Source: Hippophae tibetana
Lineage: Eukaryota; Streptophyta; Magnoliopsida; Rosales; Elaeagnaceae
Length of the DNA stretch: 64,000 bases
Assembly: GCA_037013495.1 (NCBI GenBank)
Contig: CM072812.1
Location: 60,048,938 to 60,112,937 of the forward strand
Direction of reading: 5' to 3'
In this document: positions 1-10,315 of the stretch, piece after piece
Numbering within the stretch: the stretch's first letter is position 1
How the letters are laid out: each line of letters opens with the position of its first letter
Program-made: the position numbers and the translations under genes
Notes under the pieces: model-generated
Database searches by the model: none
Told to the model about the DNA's origin: nothing
Seen by the model: the letters and a program-made list of their open reading frames with translations, nothing else

Positions 1-126
1 CACAATAAAAAGAAAGAAATTTAAACCTTCATGTCTTGCGTTTTCTATCAATTTTGTTGTGGTTGTTAATATCTTTGGATTTCCTTTTATAGTTTTCTTT
101 AAATTCTTCGTATCATTTTTTGTTCC

Positions 127-135
127 ATTTTTTTT
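127..135. repeat. Poly-T run, the length-variable site of the monomer
   Basis: In monomer 1 the run is one A plus eight T after ttgttcc. The same site holds 8 T in B, D and K types, 9 T in many J, P and Q types, 10 T in C, 11 T in U, 12 T at 30952 and 31600, and 7 T at 36117. In 61260 a C interrupts it. Run length accounts for most of the 643-648 bp spread in monomer length. Confidence 0.85.
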
Positions 136-547
136 GCTTGTTAATCTATCTTTGTTTTTCAAAAAAAGAAGAGGGTTGTAGCATGTCAAATGTTTATAAA
201 AAAATAAGCCATTAATTGGGGTTGCAACTTTAAAGTATTAAAATTTTAAATCCTGTATTCACAAGACTATTATAATAAATCAAATGAAAGGTCGTTGCGA
301 TTGCTAAAAATGCAAGAAAGCATTAGTTCTGTTCTCAACGTTTTGGAACCCAAATTACATTGTTTACACAACTTACCGATGTCTTAAATTTTGGGCTAAC
401 CATATTACGTTTTGTTCGGTTAATGATCTATAGGGTTCTAATTAAGTCATCTTAGCCACTTTCTTCGCAATTCAATCGTTAATATTTCTTTGAGTTCCTA
501 AGTTGTTCACTTAAAGGTTACATATAATTTAGAATGAGGGCCTTGGT

Positions 548-629
548 TGCAGAAAATAGGTTATATGTCTTCATCTATTCATTTTGTAATTTTAGATTGA
601 AAATAGTTATTATTTAATTATTTTCTGCA
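548..629. repeat. 11 bp inverted repeat flanking a 60 bp spacer
   Basis: tgcagaaaata (548-558) and tattttctgca (619-629) are exact reverse complements. They are present in monomers that combine the gcag and aattatt variants. In monomers with the Y-hap tail (tgtagaaaata with tgttttctgca) the arms mismatch at two positions, so pairing is not kept throughout the array. It may form a cruciform or bind a dimeric protein in the intact copies, but nothing in the window shows that it does. Confidence 0.4.
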
Positions 630-645
630 TTATTGAGTGACAAAT

Positions 646-1935
646 CACAATAAAAAGAAAGAAATTTAAACCTTCATGTCTTGCGTTTTCTATCAATTTT
701 GTTGTCGTTGTTTTAATCTCTGGATTTCCTTTTATAGTTTTCTTTAAATTCTTCGTATCATTTTTTGTTCCTTTTTTTTGCTTGTTAATCTATCTTTGTT
801 TTTTCAAAAAAAGAAGAGTGTTGTAGCATGTCAAAGTTTATAAAAAAATAAGCCATTAATTGGGGTTGCAACTTTAAAGTATTAAAATTTAAAATCCTGT
901 ATTCACAAGACTATTATAATAAATCAAATGAAAGGCCGTTGTGATTGCTAAAAATGCAAGAAAGCATTAGTTCTGTTCTCAACGTTTTGGACCACAAATT
1001 CCAGTGTTTACACAACTTACCGATGTCTTAAATTTTGGTCTCACCATATTACGTTTTGTTCGGTTCATGTTCTATAGGGTTCTAATTAAATCATCTTTGC
1101 CACTTTCTTCGCAATTCAATCGTTAATATTTCTTTGATTTCCTAAGTTGTTCACTTAAAGGTTTCACGTAATTCAGAATGAGAGGCTTGGTTGTAGAAAA
1201 TAGGTTATAGGTCTTCGTCTATTCATTTTGTAATTTTAGATTGAAAACAGTTATTATTTAATTGTTTTCTGCATTATTGAGTGACAAATCACAATAAAAA
1301 GAAAGAAATTTAAACCTTAATGTCTTGCGTTTTCTATCAATTTAGTTGTGGTTGTTAATATCTCTGGATTTCCTTTTATAGTTTTCTTTAAATTCTTCGT
1401 ATCATTTTTTGTTCCTTTTTTTTTTGCTTGTTAATCTATCTTTGTTTTTCAAAAAAAGAAGAGGGTTGTAGCATGTCAAATGTTTATAAAAAAATAAGCC
1501 ATTAATTGGGGTTGCAACTTTAAAGTATTAAAATTTTAAATCCTGTGTTCACAAGACTATTATATTAAATCAAATGAAAGGTCGTTTCGATTTCTAAAAA
1601 TGCAAGAAAGCATTACTTCTGTTCTCAACTTTTTGGACCCCAAATTCCATTGTTTACACAACTTACCGATGTCTTAAATTTTGGGCTAACCATATTACGT
1701 TTTGTTCGGTTAATGATCTATAGGGTTCTAATTAAGTCATCTTAGCCACTTTCTTCGCAATTCAATCGTTAATATTTCTTTGAGTTCCTAAGTTGTTCAC
1801 TTAAAGGTTACATATAATTTAGAATGAGGGCCTTGGTTGCAGAAAATAGGTTATATGTCTTCATCTATTCATTTTGTAATTTTAGATTGAAAACAGTTAT
1901 TATTTAATTATTTTCTGCATTATTGAGTGACAAAT
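646..1935. repeat. B-C monomer pair, first of seven
   Basis: B (646) has an 8-T run, caaagt, ggccgttgtgattgct, ccacaaattccagtg and the Y-hap tail with gaggcttgg and ataggtc. C (1290) has accttaatgtc, caatttagttgtgg, a 10-T run, tgtgttc, tattaaatc, ttacttctg and caacttttt with the X-hap tail. The pair recurs at 9672, 13544, 19347, 23216, 27727 (B' form) and 41914 (mosaic form), so B and C move together. Confidence 0.8.
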
Positions 1936-3224
1936 CACAATAAAAAGAAAGAAATTTAAACCTTCATGTCTTGCGTTTTCTATCAATTTTGTTGTCGTTG
2001 TTTTAATCTCTGGATTTCCTTTTATAGTTTTCTTTAAATACTTCGTATCATTTTTTGTTCCTTTTTTTTGCTTGTTAATCTATCTTTGTTTTTTCAAAAA
2101 AAGAAGAGTGTTGTAGCATGTCAAAGTTTATAAAAAAATAAGCCATTAATTGGGGTTGCAACTTTAAAGTATTAAAATTTAAAATCCTGTATTCACAAGA
2201 CTATTATAATAAATCAAATGAAAGGGCGTTGTGATTGCTAAAAATGCAAGAAAGCATTAGTTCTGTTCTCAACGTTTTGGACCCCAAATTCCATTGTTTA
2301 CACAACTTACCGATGTCTTAAATTTTGGTCTCACCATATTACGTTTTATTCGGTTAATGTTCTATAGGGTTCTAATTAAATCATCTTTGCCACTTTCTTC
2401 GCAATTCAATCGTTAATATTTCTTTGATTTCCTAAGTTGTTCACTTAAAGGTTTCACGTAATTCAGAATGAGAGCCTTGGTTGTAGAAAATAGGTTATAT
2501 GTCTTCGTCTATTCATTTTGTAATTTTAGATTGAAAACAGTTATTATTTAATTATTTTCTGCATTATTGAGTGACAAATCACAATAAAAAGAAAGAAATT
2601 TAAACCTTCATGTCTTGCGTTTTCTATCAATTTTGTTGTGGTTGTTAATATCTCTGGATTTCCTTTTATAGTTTTCTTTAAATTCTTCGTATCATTTTTT
2701 GTTCCTTTTTTTTTGCTTGTTAATCTATCTTTGTTTTTCAAAAAAAGAAGAGGGTTGTAGCATGTCAAATGTTTATAAAAAAATAAGCCATTAATTGGGG
2801 TTGCAACTTTAAAGTATTAAAATTTTAAATCCTGTATTCACAAGACTATTATAATAAATCAAATGAAAGGTCGTTGCGATTGCTAAAAATGCAAGAAAGC
2901 ATTAGTTCTGTTCTCAACGTTTTGGACCCCAAATTCCATTGTTTACACAACTTACCGATGTCTTAAATTTTGGTCTCACCATATTACGTTTTATTCGCTT
3001 AATGTTCTATAGGGTTCTAATTAAATCATCTTTGCCACTTTCTTCGCAATTCAATCGTTAATATTTCTTTGATTTCCTAAGTTGTTCACTTAAAGGTTTC
3101 ACGTAATTCAGAATGAGAGCCTTGGTTGTAGAAAATAGGTTATATGTCTTCGTCTATTCATTTTGTAATTTTAGATTGAAAACAGTTATTATTTAATTAT
3201 TTTCTGCATTATTGAGTGACAAAT
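1936..3224. repeat. D-E monomers; E looks like an A/D recombinant
   Basis: D (1936) carries ggtctcacc, ttttattcggttaatgttc and a Y-hap tail. E (2580) has the A-type first part (gttgtggttgttaat, caaatg, ggtcgttgcgattgct) but the D-type remainder (ccccaaattcca, ggtctcacc, ttttattcgc). The switch lies between about 2885 and 2930. E has no counterpart in copies II and III, where D is followed directly by F or A, so it could be a deletion or insertion product made by unequal exchange. Confidence 0.7.
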
Positions 3225-4514
3225 CACAATAAAAAGAAAGAAATTTAAACCTTCATGTCTTGCGTTTTCTATCAATTTTGTTGTGGTTGTTAATATCTCT
3301 GGATTTCCTTTTATAGTTTTCTTTAAATTCTTCGTATCATTTTTTGTTCCTTTTTTTTTGCTTGTTAATCTATCTTTGTTTTTCAAAAAAAGAAGAGGGT
3401 TGTAGCATGTCAAATGTTTATAAAAAAATAAGCCATTAATTGGGGTTGCAACTTTAAAGTATTAAAATTTTAAATCCTGTATTCACAAGACTATTATAAT
3501 AAATCAAATGAAAGGTCGTTGCGATTGCTAAAAATGCAAGAAAGCATTAGTTCTGTTCTCAACGTTTTGGAACCCAAATTACATTGTTTACACAACTTAC
3601 CGATGTCTTAAATTTGGGGCTAACCATATTACGTTTTGTTCGGTTAATGATCTATAGGGTTCTAATTAAGTCATCTTAGCCACTTTCTTCGCAATTCAAT
3701 CGTTAATATTTCTTTGAGTTCCTAAGTTGTTCACTTAAAGGTTACATATAATTTAGAATGAGGGCCTTGGTTGCAGAAAATAGGTTATATGTCTTCATCT
3801 ATTCATTTTGTAATTTTAGATTGAAAACAGTTATTATTTAATTATTTTCTGCATTATTGAGTGACAAATCACAATAAAAAGAAAGAAATTTAAACCTTCA
3901 TGTCTTGCGTTTTCTATCAATTTTGTTGTCGTTGTTTTAATCTCTGGATTTCCTTTTATAGTTTTCTTTAAATTCTTCGTATCATTTTTTGTTCCTTTTT
4001 TTTGCTTGTTTATCTATCTTTGTTTTTTCAAAAAAAGAAGAGTGTTGTAGCATGTCAAAGTTTATAAAAAAAATAAGCCATTAATTGGGGTTGCAACTTT
4101 AAAGTATTAAAATTTAAAATCCTGTATTCACAAGACTATTATAATAAATCAAATGAAAGGCCGTTGTGATTGCTAAAAATGCAAGAAAGCATTAGTTCTG
4201 TTCTCAACGTTTTGGACCACAAATTCCATTGTTTACACAACTTACCGATGTCTTAAATTTTGGTCTCACCATATTACGTTTTGTTCGGTTCATGTTCTAT
4301 AGGGTTCTAATTAAATCATCTTTGCCACTTTCTTCGCAATTCAATCGTTAATATTTCTTTGATTTCCTAAGTTTTTCACTTAAAGGTTTCACGTAATTCA
4401 TAATGAGAGCCTTGGTTGTAGAAAATAGGTTATATGTCTTCGTCTATTCATTTTGTAATTTTAGATTGAAAACAGTTATTATTTAATTGTTTTCTGCATT
4501 ATTGAGTGTAAAAT
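3225..4514. repeat. F-G monomer pair, copy 1
   Basis: F has ggtcgttgcgattgct, aacccaaattaca and the rare tttggggctaacc. G has ttgtttatctatc, an 8-A run in ataaaaaaaataag, ccacaaattcc, agtttttcac and attcataatg. These private variants recur together at 15477-16766 and 29662-30951, which fixes the register between the three higher-order copies. Confidence 0.85.
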
Positions 4515-5158
4515 CACAATAAAAAGAAAGAAATTTAAACCTTCATGCCTTGCGTTTTCTATCAATTTTGTTGTCGTTGTTTTAATCTCTGGATTTCCTT
4601 TTATAGTTTTCTTTAAATTCTTCGTATCATTTTTTGTTCCTTTTTTTTTGCTTGTTAATCTATCTTTGTTTTTCAAAAAAATAAGAGGGTTGTAGCATGT
4701 CAAAGTTTATAAAAAAATAAGCCATTAATTGGGGTAGCAACTTTAAAGTATTAAAATTTTAAATCCCGTATTCACAAGACTATTATAATAAATCAAATGA
4801 AAGGTCGTTTCGATTTCTAAAAATGCAAAAAAGCATTAGTTCTGTTTTCAACGTTTTGGACCCCAAATTCCATTGTTTACACAACTTACCGATGTCTTAA
4901 ATTTTGGTCTCACCATATTACGTTTTGTTCGGTTCATGTTCTGTAGGGTTCTAATTAACTCATCTTAGCCACTTTCTTCGCAATTCAATCGTTAATATTT
5001 CTTTGAGTTCCTAGGTTGTTCACGTAAAAGTTACATATAATTTAGAATGAGGGCCTTGGTTGCAGAAAATAGGTTATATGTCTTCATCTATTCATTTTGT
5101 AATTTTAGATTGAAAACAGTTATTATTTAATTATTTTCTTCATTATTGAGTGACAAAT
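4515..5158. repeat. H monomer, the most divergent type, copy 1
   Basis: Private changes include the tail of the preceding unit (gtgtaaaatcac), ataagagggttg, ggggtagcaac, aatcccgtattc, gcaaaaaagc, gttttcaacg, ttctgtaggg, aactcatc and cacgtaaaagtt. The copy at 16767 carries the same set. Two copies that share this many rare changes 12,252 bp apart must descend from one unit. Confidence 0.88.
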
Positions 5159-6448
5159 CACAATAAAAAGAAAGAAATTTAAACCTTCATGTCTTGCGTT
5201 TTCTATCAATTTTGTTGTCGTTGTTTTAATCTCTCGATTTCCTTTTATAGTTTTCTTTAAATTCTTCGTATCATTTTTTGTTCCTTTTTTTTTGCTTGTT
5301 AATCTATCTTTGTTTTTCAAAAAAAGAAGAGGGTTGTAGCATGTCAAAGTTTATAAAAAAATAAGCCATTAATTGGGGTTGCAACTTTAAAGTATTAAAA
5401 TTTAAAATCTTGTATTCACAAGACTATTATAATAAATCAAATGAAAGGCCGTTTCGATTGCTAAAAATGCAAGAAAGCATTAGTTCTGTTCTCAACGTTT
5501 TGGACCCCAAATTCCATTGTTTACACAACTTACCGATGTCTTAAATTTTGGTCTCACCATATTACGTTTTGTTCGGTTCATGTTCTATAGGGTTCTAATT
5601 AAGTCATCTTAGCCACTTTCTTCGCAATTCAATCGTTAATATTTCTTTGAGTTCCTAGGTTGTTCACTTAAAGGTTACATATAATTTAGAATGAGGGCCT
5701 TGGTTGCAGAAAATAGGTTATATGTCTTCATCTATTCATTTTGTAATTTTAGATTGAAAACAGTTATTATTTAATTGTTTTCTGCATTATTGAGTGACAA
5801 ATCACAATAAAAAGAAAGAAATTTAAACCTTCATGTCTTGCGTTTTCTATCAATTTAGTTGTGGTTGTTAATATCTCTGGATTTCCTTTTATAGTTTTCT
5901 TTAAATTCTTCGTATCATTTTTTGTTCCTTTTTTTTTGCTTGTTAATCTATCTTTGTTTTTCAAAAAAAGAAGAGGGTTGTAGCATGTCAAATGTTTATA
6001 AAAAAATAAGCCATTAATTGGGGTTGCAACTTTAAAGTATTAAAATTTTAAATCCTGTGTTCACAAGACTATTATAATAAATCAAATGAAAGGTCGTTTC
6101 GATTTCTAAAAATGCAAGAAAGCATTACTTCTGTTCTCAACGTTTTGGACCCCAAATTCCATTGTTTACACAACTTACCGATGTCTAAAATTTTGGGCTA
6201 ACCATATTACGTTTTGTTCGGTTAATGATCTATAGGGTTCTAATTAAGTCATCTTAGCCACTTTCTTCGCAATTCAATCGTTAATATTTCTTTGAGTTCC
6301 TAAGTTGTTCACTTAAAGGTTACATATAATTTAGAATGAGGGCCTTGGTTGCAGAAAAATAGGTTATATGTCTTCATCTATTCATTTTGTAATTTTAGAT
6401 TGAAAACAGTTATTATTTAATTATTTTCTGCATTATTGAGTGACAAAT
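5159..6448. repeat. I-J monomer pair, copy 1
   Basis: I has aaatcttgtattc, ggccgtttcgattgct, ggtctcacc with ttcatgttc, then the X-hap from aagtcatcttagcc on, and gagttcctagg. J has caatttagttgtgg, caaatg, tgtgttc, ataataaatc, ttacttctg, caacgtttt and the X-hap tail. This copy of J has gtctaaaat and an extra A in gcagaaaaatagg. The pair recurs at 18057-19346, and with I replaced by P at 34181, 38049, 39982, 45782, 53524, 57392 and 62548. Confidence 0.82.
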
Positions 6449-8382
6449 CACAATAAAAAGAAAGAAATTTAAACCTTCATGTCTTGCGTTTTCTATCAAT
6501 TTTGTTGTCGTTGTTTTAATCTCTGGATTTCCTTTTATAGTTTTCTTTAAATTCTTCGTATCATTTTTTGTTCCTTTTTTTTGCTTGTTAATCTATCTTT
6601 GTTTTTTCAAAAAAAGAAGAGTGTTGTAGCATGTCAAAGTTTATAAAAAAATAAGCCATTAATTGGGGTTGCAACTTTAAAGTATTAAAATTTAAAATCC
6701 TGTATTCACAAGACTATTATAATAAATCAAATGAAAGGCCGTTGTGATTGCTAAAAATGCAAGAAAGCATTAGTTCTGTTCTCAACGTTTTGGACCCCAA
6801 ATTCCATTGTTTACACAACTTACCGATGTCTTAAATTTTGGTCTCACCATATTACGTTTTGTTCGGTTCATGTTCTATAGGGTTCTAATTAAGTCATCTT
6901 AGCCACTTTCTTCGCAATTCAATCGTTAATATTTCTTTGAGTTCCTAAGTTGTTCACTTAAAGGTTACATATAATTTAGAATGAGGGCCTTGGTTGCAGA
7001 AAATAGGTTATATGTCTTCATCTATTCATTGTGTAATTTTAGATTGAAAACAGTTATTATTTAATTATTTTCTGCATTATTGAGTGACAAATCACAATAA
7101 AAAGAAAGAAATTTAAACCTTCATGTCTTGCGTTTTCTATCAATTTTGTTGTGGTTGTTAATATCTCTGGATTTCCTTTTATAGTTTTCTTTAAATTCTT
7201 CGTATCATTTTTTGTTCCTTTTTTTTTTGCTTGTTAATCTATCTTTGTTTTTCAAAAAAAGAAGAGGGTTGTAGCATGTCAAAGTTTATAAAAAAATAAG
7301 CCATTAATTGGGGTTGCAACTTTAAATTATTAAAATTTAAAATCCTGTATTGACAAGACTATTATAATAAATCAAATGAAAGGCCGTTTCGATTTCTAAA
7401 AATGCAAGAAAGCATTAGTTCTGTTCTCAACGTTTTGGACCCCAAATTCCATTGTTTACACAACTTACCGATGTGTTAAATTTTGGTCTCACCATATTAC
7501 GTTTTGTTCGGTTCATGTTCTATAGGGTTCTAATTAAGTCATCTTAGCCACTTTCTTCGCAATTCAATCGTTAATATTTCTTTGAGTTCCTAAGTTGTTC
7601 ACTTAAAGGTTACATATAATTTAGAATGAGGGCCTTGGTTGCAGAAAATAGGTTATATGTCTTCATCTATTCATTGTGTAATTTTAGATTGAAAACAGTT
7701 ATTATTTAATTATTTTCTGCATTATTGAGTGACAAATCACAATAAAAAGAAAGAAATTTCAACCTTCATGTCTTGCGTTTTCTATCAATTTTGTTTTTGT
7801 TGTTAATATCTCTGGATTTCCTTTTATAGTTTTCTTTAAATTCTTCGTATCATTTTTTGTTCCTTTTTTTTTTGCTTGTTAATCTATCTTTGTTTTTCAA
7901 AAAAAGAAGAGGGTTGTAGCATGTCAAAGTTTATAAAAAAATAAGCCACTAATTGGGGTTGCAACTTTAAATTATTAAAATTTTAAATCCTGTATTGACA
8001 AAACTATTATAATAAATCAAATGAAAGGCCGTTTCGATTTCTAAAAATGCAAGAAAGCATTAGTTCTGTTCTCAACGTTTTGGACCCCAAATTCCATTGT
8101 TTACACAACTTACCGATGTGTTAAATTTTGGTCTCACCATATTACGTTTTGTTCGGTTCATGTTCTATAGGGTTCTAATTAAGTCATCTTAGCCACTTTC
8201 TTCGCAATTCAATCGTTAATATTTCTTTGAGTTCCTAGGTAGTTCACATAAAGGTTACATATAATTTAGAATGAGGGCCTTGGTTGCAGAAAATAGGTTA
8301 TATGTCTTCATCTATTCATTTTGTAATTTTAGATTGAAAACAGTTATTATTTAATTATTTTCTGCATTATTGAGTGACAAAT
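6449..8382. repeat. K-L-M monomers, copy 1
   Basis: K has ggccgttgtgattgct, ccccaaattcca, ggtctcacc, ttcatgttc and then the X-hap tail with attcattgtg. L (7093) has gttgtggttg, ttaaattatt, tgtattgac and gatgtgtta. M (7738) adds aatttcaacc, gtttttgttg, gccactaatt, tgacaaaac and cctaggtagttcacataaagg. K is followed by L or an L-like monomer at 20638, 32248, 36117 and 43848 as well. Confidence 0.8.
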
Positions 8383-9026
8383 CACAATAAAAAGAAAGAA
8401 ATTTCAACCTTCATGTCTTGCGTTTTCTATCAATTTTGTTTTTGTTGTTAATATCTCTGGATTTCCTTTTATAGTTTTCTTTAAATTCTTCGTATCATTT
8501 TTTGTTCCTTTTTTTTGCTTGTTAATCTATCTTTGTTTTTCAAAAAAAGAAGAGTGTTGTAGCATGTCAAAGTTTATAAAAAAAATAAGCCATTAATTGG
8601 GGTTGCAACTTTAAAGTATTAAAATTTTAAATCCTGTATTCACAAGACTATTATAATAAATCAAATGAAAGGTCGTTACGATTGCTAAAAATGCAAGAAA
8701 GCATTAGTTATGTTCTCAACGTTTTGGAACCCAAATTACATTGTTTACACAACTTACAGATGTCTTAAATTTAGGTCTCACCATATTACGTTTTGTTCGG
8801 TTAATGTTCTATAGGGTTCTAATTAAATCATCTTTGCCACTTTCTTCGCAATTCAATCGTTAATATTTCTTTGATTTCCTAAGTTGTTCACTTAAAGGTT
8901 TCACGTAATTCAGAATGAGAGCCTTGGTTGTAGAAAATAGGTTATATGTCTTCGTCTATTCATTTTGTAATTTTAGATTGAAAACAGTTATTATTTAATT
9001 ATTTTCTGCATTATTGAGTGACAAAT
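8383..9026. repeat. N monomer, copy 1 (end of the 14-mer)
   Basis: N shares aatttcaacc and gtttttgttg with M, and adds gtcgttacgattgct, agttatgttc, ttacagatg and aatttaggtctcacc with taatgttc and a full Y-hap tail. The next monomer is type A. The second copy (21927-22570) is also followed by A, so N-A is the natural joint of the higher-order unit. Confidence 0.85.
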
Positions 9027-10315
9027 CACAATAAAAAGAAAGAAATTTAAACCTTCATGTCTTGCGTTTTCTATCAATTTTGTTGTGGTTGTTAATATCT
9101 CTGGATTTCCTTTTATAGTTTTCTTTAAATTCTTCGTATCATTTTTTGTTCCATTTTTTTTGCTTGTTAATCTATCTTTGTTTTTCAAAAAAAGAAGAGG
9201 GTTGTAGCATGTCAAATGTTTATAAAAAAATAAGCCATTAATTGGGGTTGCAACTTTAAAGTATTAAAATTTTAAATCCTGTATTCACAAGACTATTATA
9301 ATAAATAAAATGAAAGGTCGTTGCGATTGCTAAAAATGCAAGAAAGCATTAGTTCTGTTCTCAACGTTTTGGAACCCAAATTACATTGTTTACACAACTT
9401 ACCGATGTCTTAAATTTTGGGCTAACCATATTACGTTTTGTTCGGTTAATGATCTATAGGGTTCTAATTAAGTCATCTTAGCCACTTTCTTCGCAATTCA
9501 ATCGTTAATATTTCTTTGAGTTCCTAAGTTGTTCACTTAAAGGTTACATATAATTTAGAATGAGGGCCTTGGTTGCAGAAAATAGGTTATATGTCTTCAT
9601 CTATTCATTTTGTAATTTTAGATTGAAAATAGTTATTATTTAATTATTTTCTGGATTATTGAGTGACAAATCACAATAAAAAGAAAGAAATTTAAACCTT
9701 CATGTCTTGCGTTTTCTATCAATTTTGTTGTCGTTGTTTTAATCTCTGGATTTCCTTTTATAGTTTTCTTTAAATTCTTCGTATCATTTTTTGTTCCTTT
9801 TTTTTGCTTGTTAATCTATCTTTGTTTTTTCAAAAAAAGAAGAGTGTTGTAGCATGTCAAAGTTTATAAAAAAATAAGCCATTAATTGGGGTTGCAACTT
9901 TAAAGTATTAAAATTTAAAATCCTGTATTCACAAGACTATTATAATAAATCAAATGAAAGGCCGTTGTGATTGCTAAAAATGCAAGAAAGCATTAGTTCT
10001 GTTCTCAACGTTTTGGACCACAAATTCCATTGTTTACACAACTTACCGATGTCTTAAATTTTGGTCTCACCATATTACGTTTTGTTCGGTTCATGTTCTA
10101 TAGGGTTCTAATTAAATCATCTTTGCCACTTTCTTCGCAATTCAATCGTTAATATTTCTTTGATTTCCTAAGTTGTTCACTTAAAGGTTTCACGTAATTC
10201 AGAATTAGAGGCTTGGTTGTAGAAAATAGGTTATAGGTCTTCGTCTATTCATTTTGTAATTTTAGATTGAAAACAGTTATTATTTAATTGTTTTCTGCAT
10301 TATTGAGTGACAAAT

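Larger units (their letters stand above)
1..645. repeat. Reference monomer (monomer 1, type A) and its internal layout
   Basis: Layout by offset: 1-30 is an A-rich anchor. 31-36 is a variable site (catgtc, aatgtc or catgcc). 55-75 is variable (gttgtggttgttaat, gttgtcgttgtttta or gtttttgttg). 127-135 is the T run, here one A plus eight T. 156-167 is a T5-C-A7 run. 181-190 is gcatgtcaaa. 204-221 includes ccattaattgggg. 291-305 is a variable site with four main alleles (gtcgttgcgattgct, gccgttgtgattgct, gtcgtttcgatttct, gccgtttcgattgct). 343-360 is variable (aacccaaattaca, ccccaaattcca or ccacaaattcca). 361-385 is nearly invariant. 391-400 is gggctaac or ggtctcac. 429-443 is a conserved ctatagggttctaat block. 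From 444 to 645 two haplotypes alternate. I see no internal sub-repeat of the monomer, so 645 bp is the basic unit. Confidence 0.9.
1..9026. repeat. Higher-order repeat copy I: 14 monomers, order A-N
   Basis: Monomer starts and types: 1 A, 646 B, 1290 C, 1936 D, 2580 E, 3225 F, 3870 G, 4515 H, 5159 I, 5803 J, 6449 K, 7093 L, 7738 M, 8383 N. Types are told apart by private variants: A has ccattttttttg. B has ccacaaattcc and gaggcttgg. C has tattaaatc and caacttttt. D has ttttattcgg. F has tttggggctaacc. G has agtttttcac and attcataatg. H has gtgtaaaatcac. I has aaatcttgt. L and M have gatgtgtta. N has acagatg. Type E looks like an A-type first part joined to a D-type second half. The same order, with changes, recurs at 9027-22570, and A-B-C-D begins again at 22571. 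Confidence 0.85.

Noticed and set aside
430-440. Plant-type telomere motif (tagggtt) or insect-type TTAGG (tttaggtctc)
   Set aside because: Single short matches, not in tandem; expected by chance in a 645 bp unit that is then repeated 99 times.
1-645. CENP-B box in the monomer
   Set aside because: Candidates such as ttcgtatcatttttt and ttcgcaattcaatcg match the TTCG and at most one further core base of TTCG....A..CGGG; none has the CGGG part.
1-645. Monomer as four ~161 bp sub-repeats fitted to nucleosomes
   Set aside because: 645 divided by 4 is about 161, but the quarters share no sequence similarity by eye; any nucleosome phasing would need mapping data.
1575-1600. RNA polymerase III B-box-like gtttcgatttc (as in SINEs or tRNA genes)
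   Set aside because: Similar to GGTTCGANTCC but no A box at suitable distance upstream, no cloverleaf, and the site is a variable one (gttgcgatt or gttgtgatt in other types).
2544-2768. Minus-strand 74-codon frame as a protein gene family repeated in the array
   Set aside because: It starts at TTG, has no early ATG, is open in fewer than half the monomers, depends on homopolymer length, and the product is K/N/T-rich low-complexity sequence with no motif I recognise.
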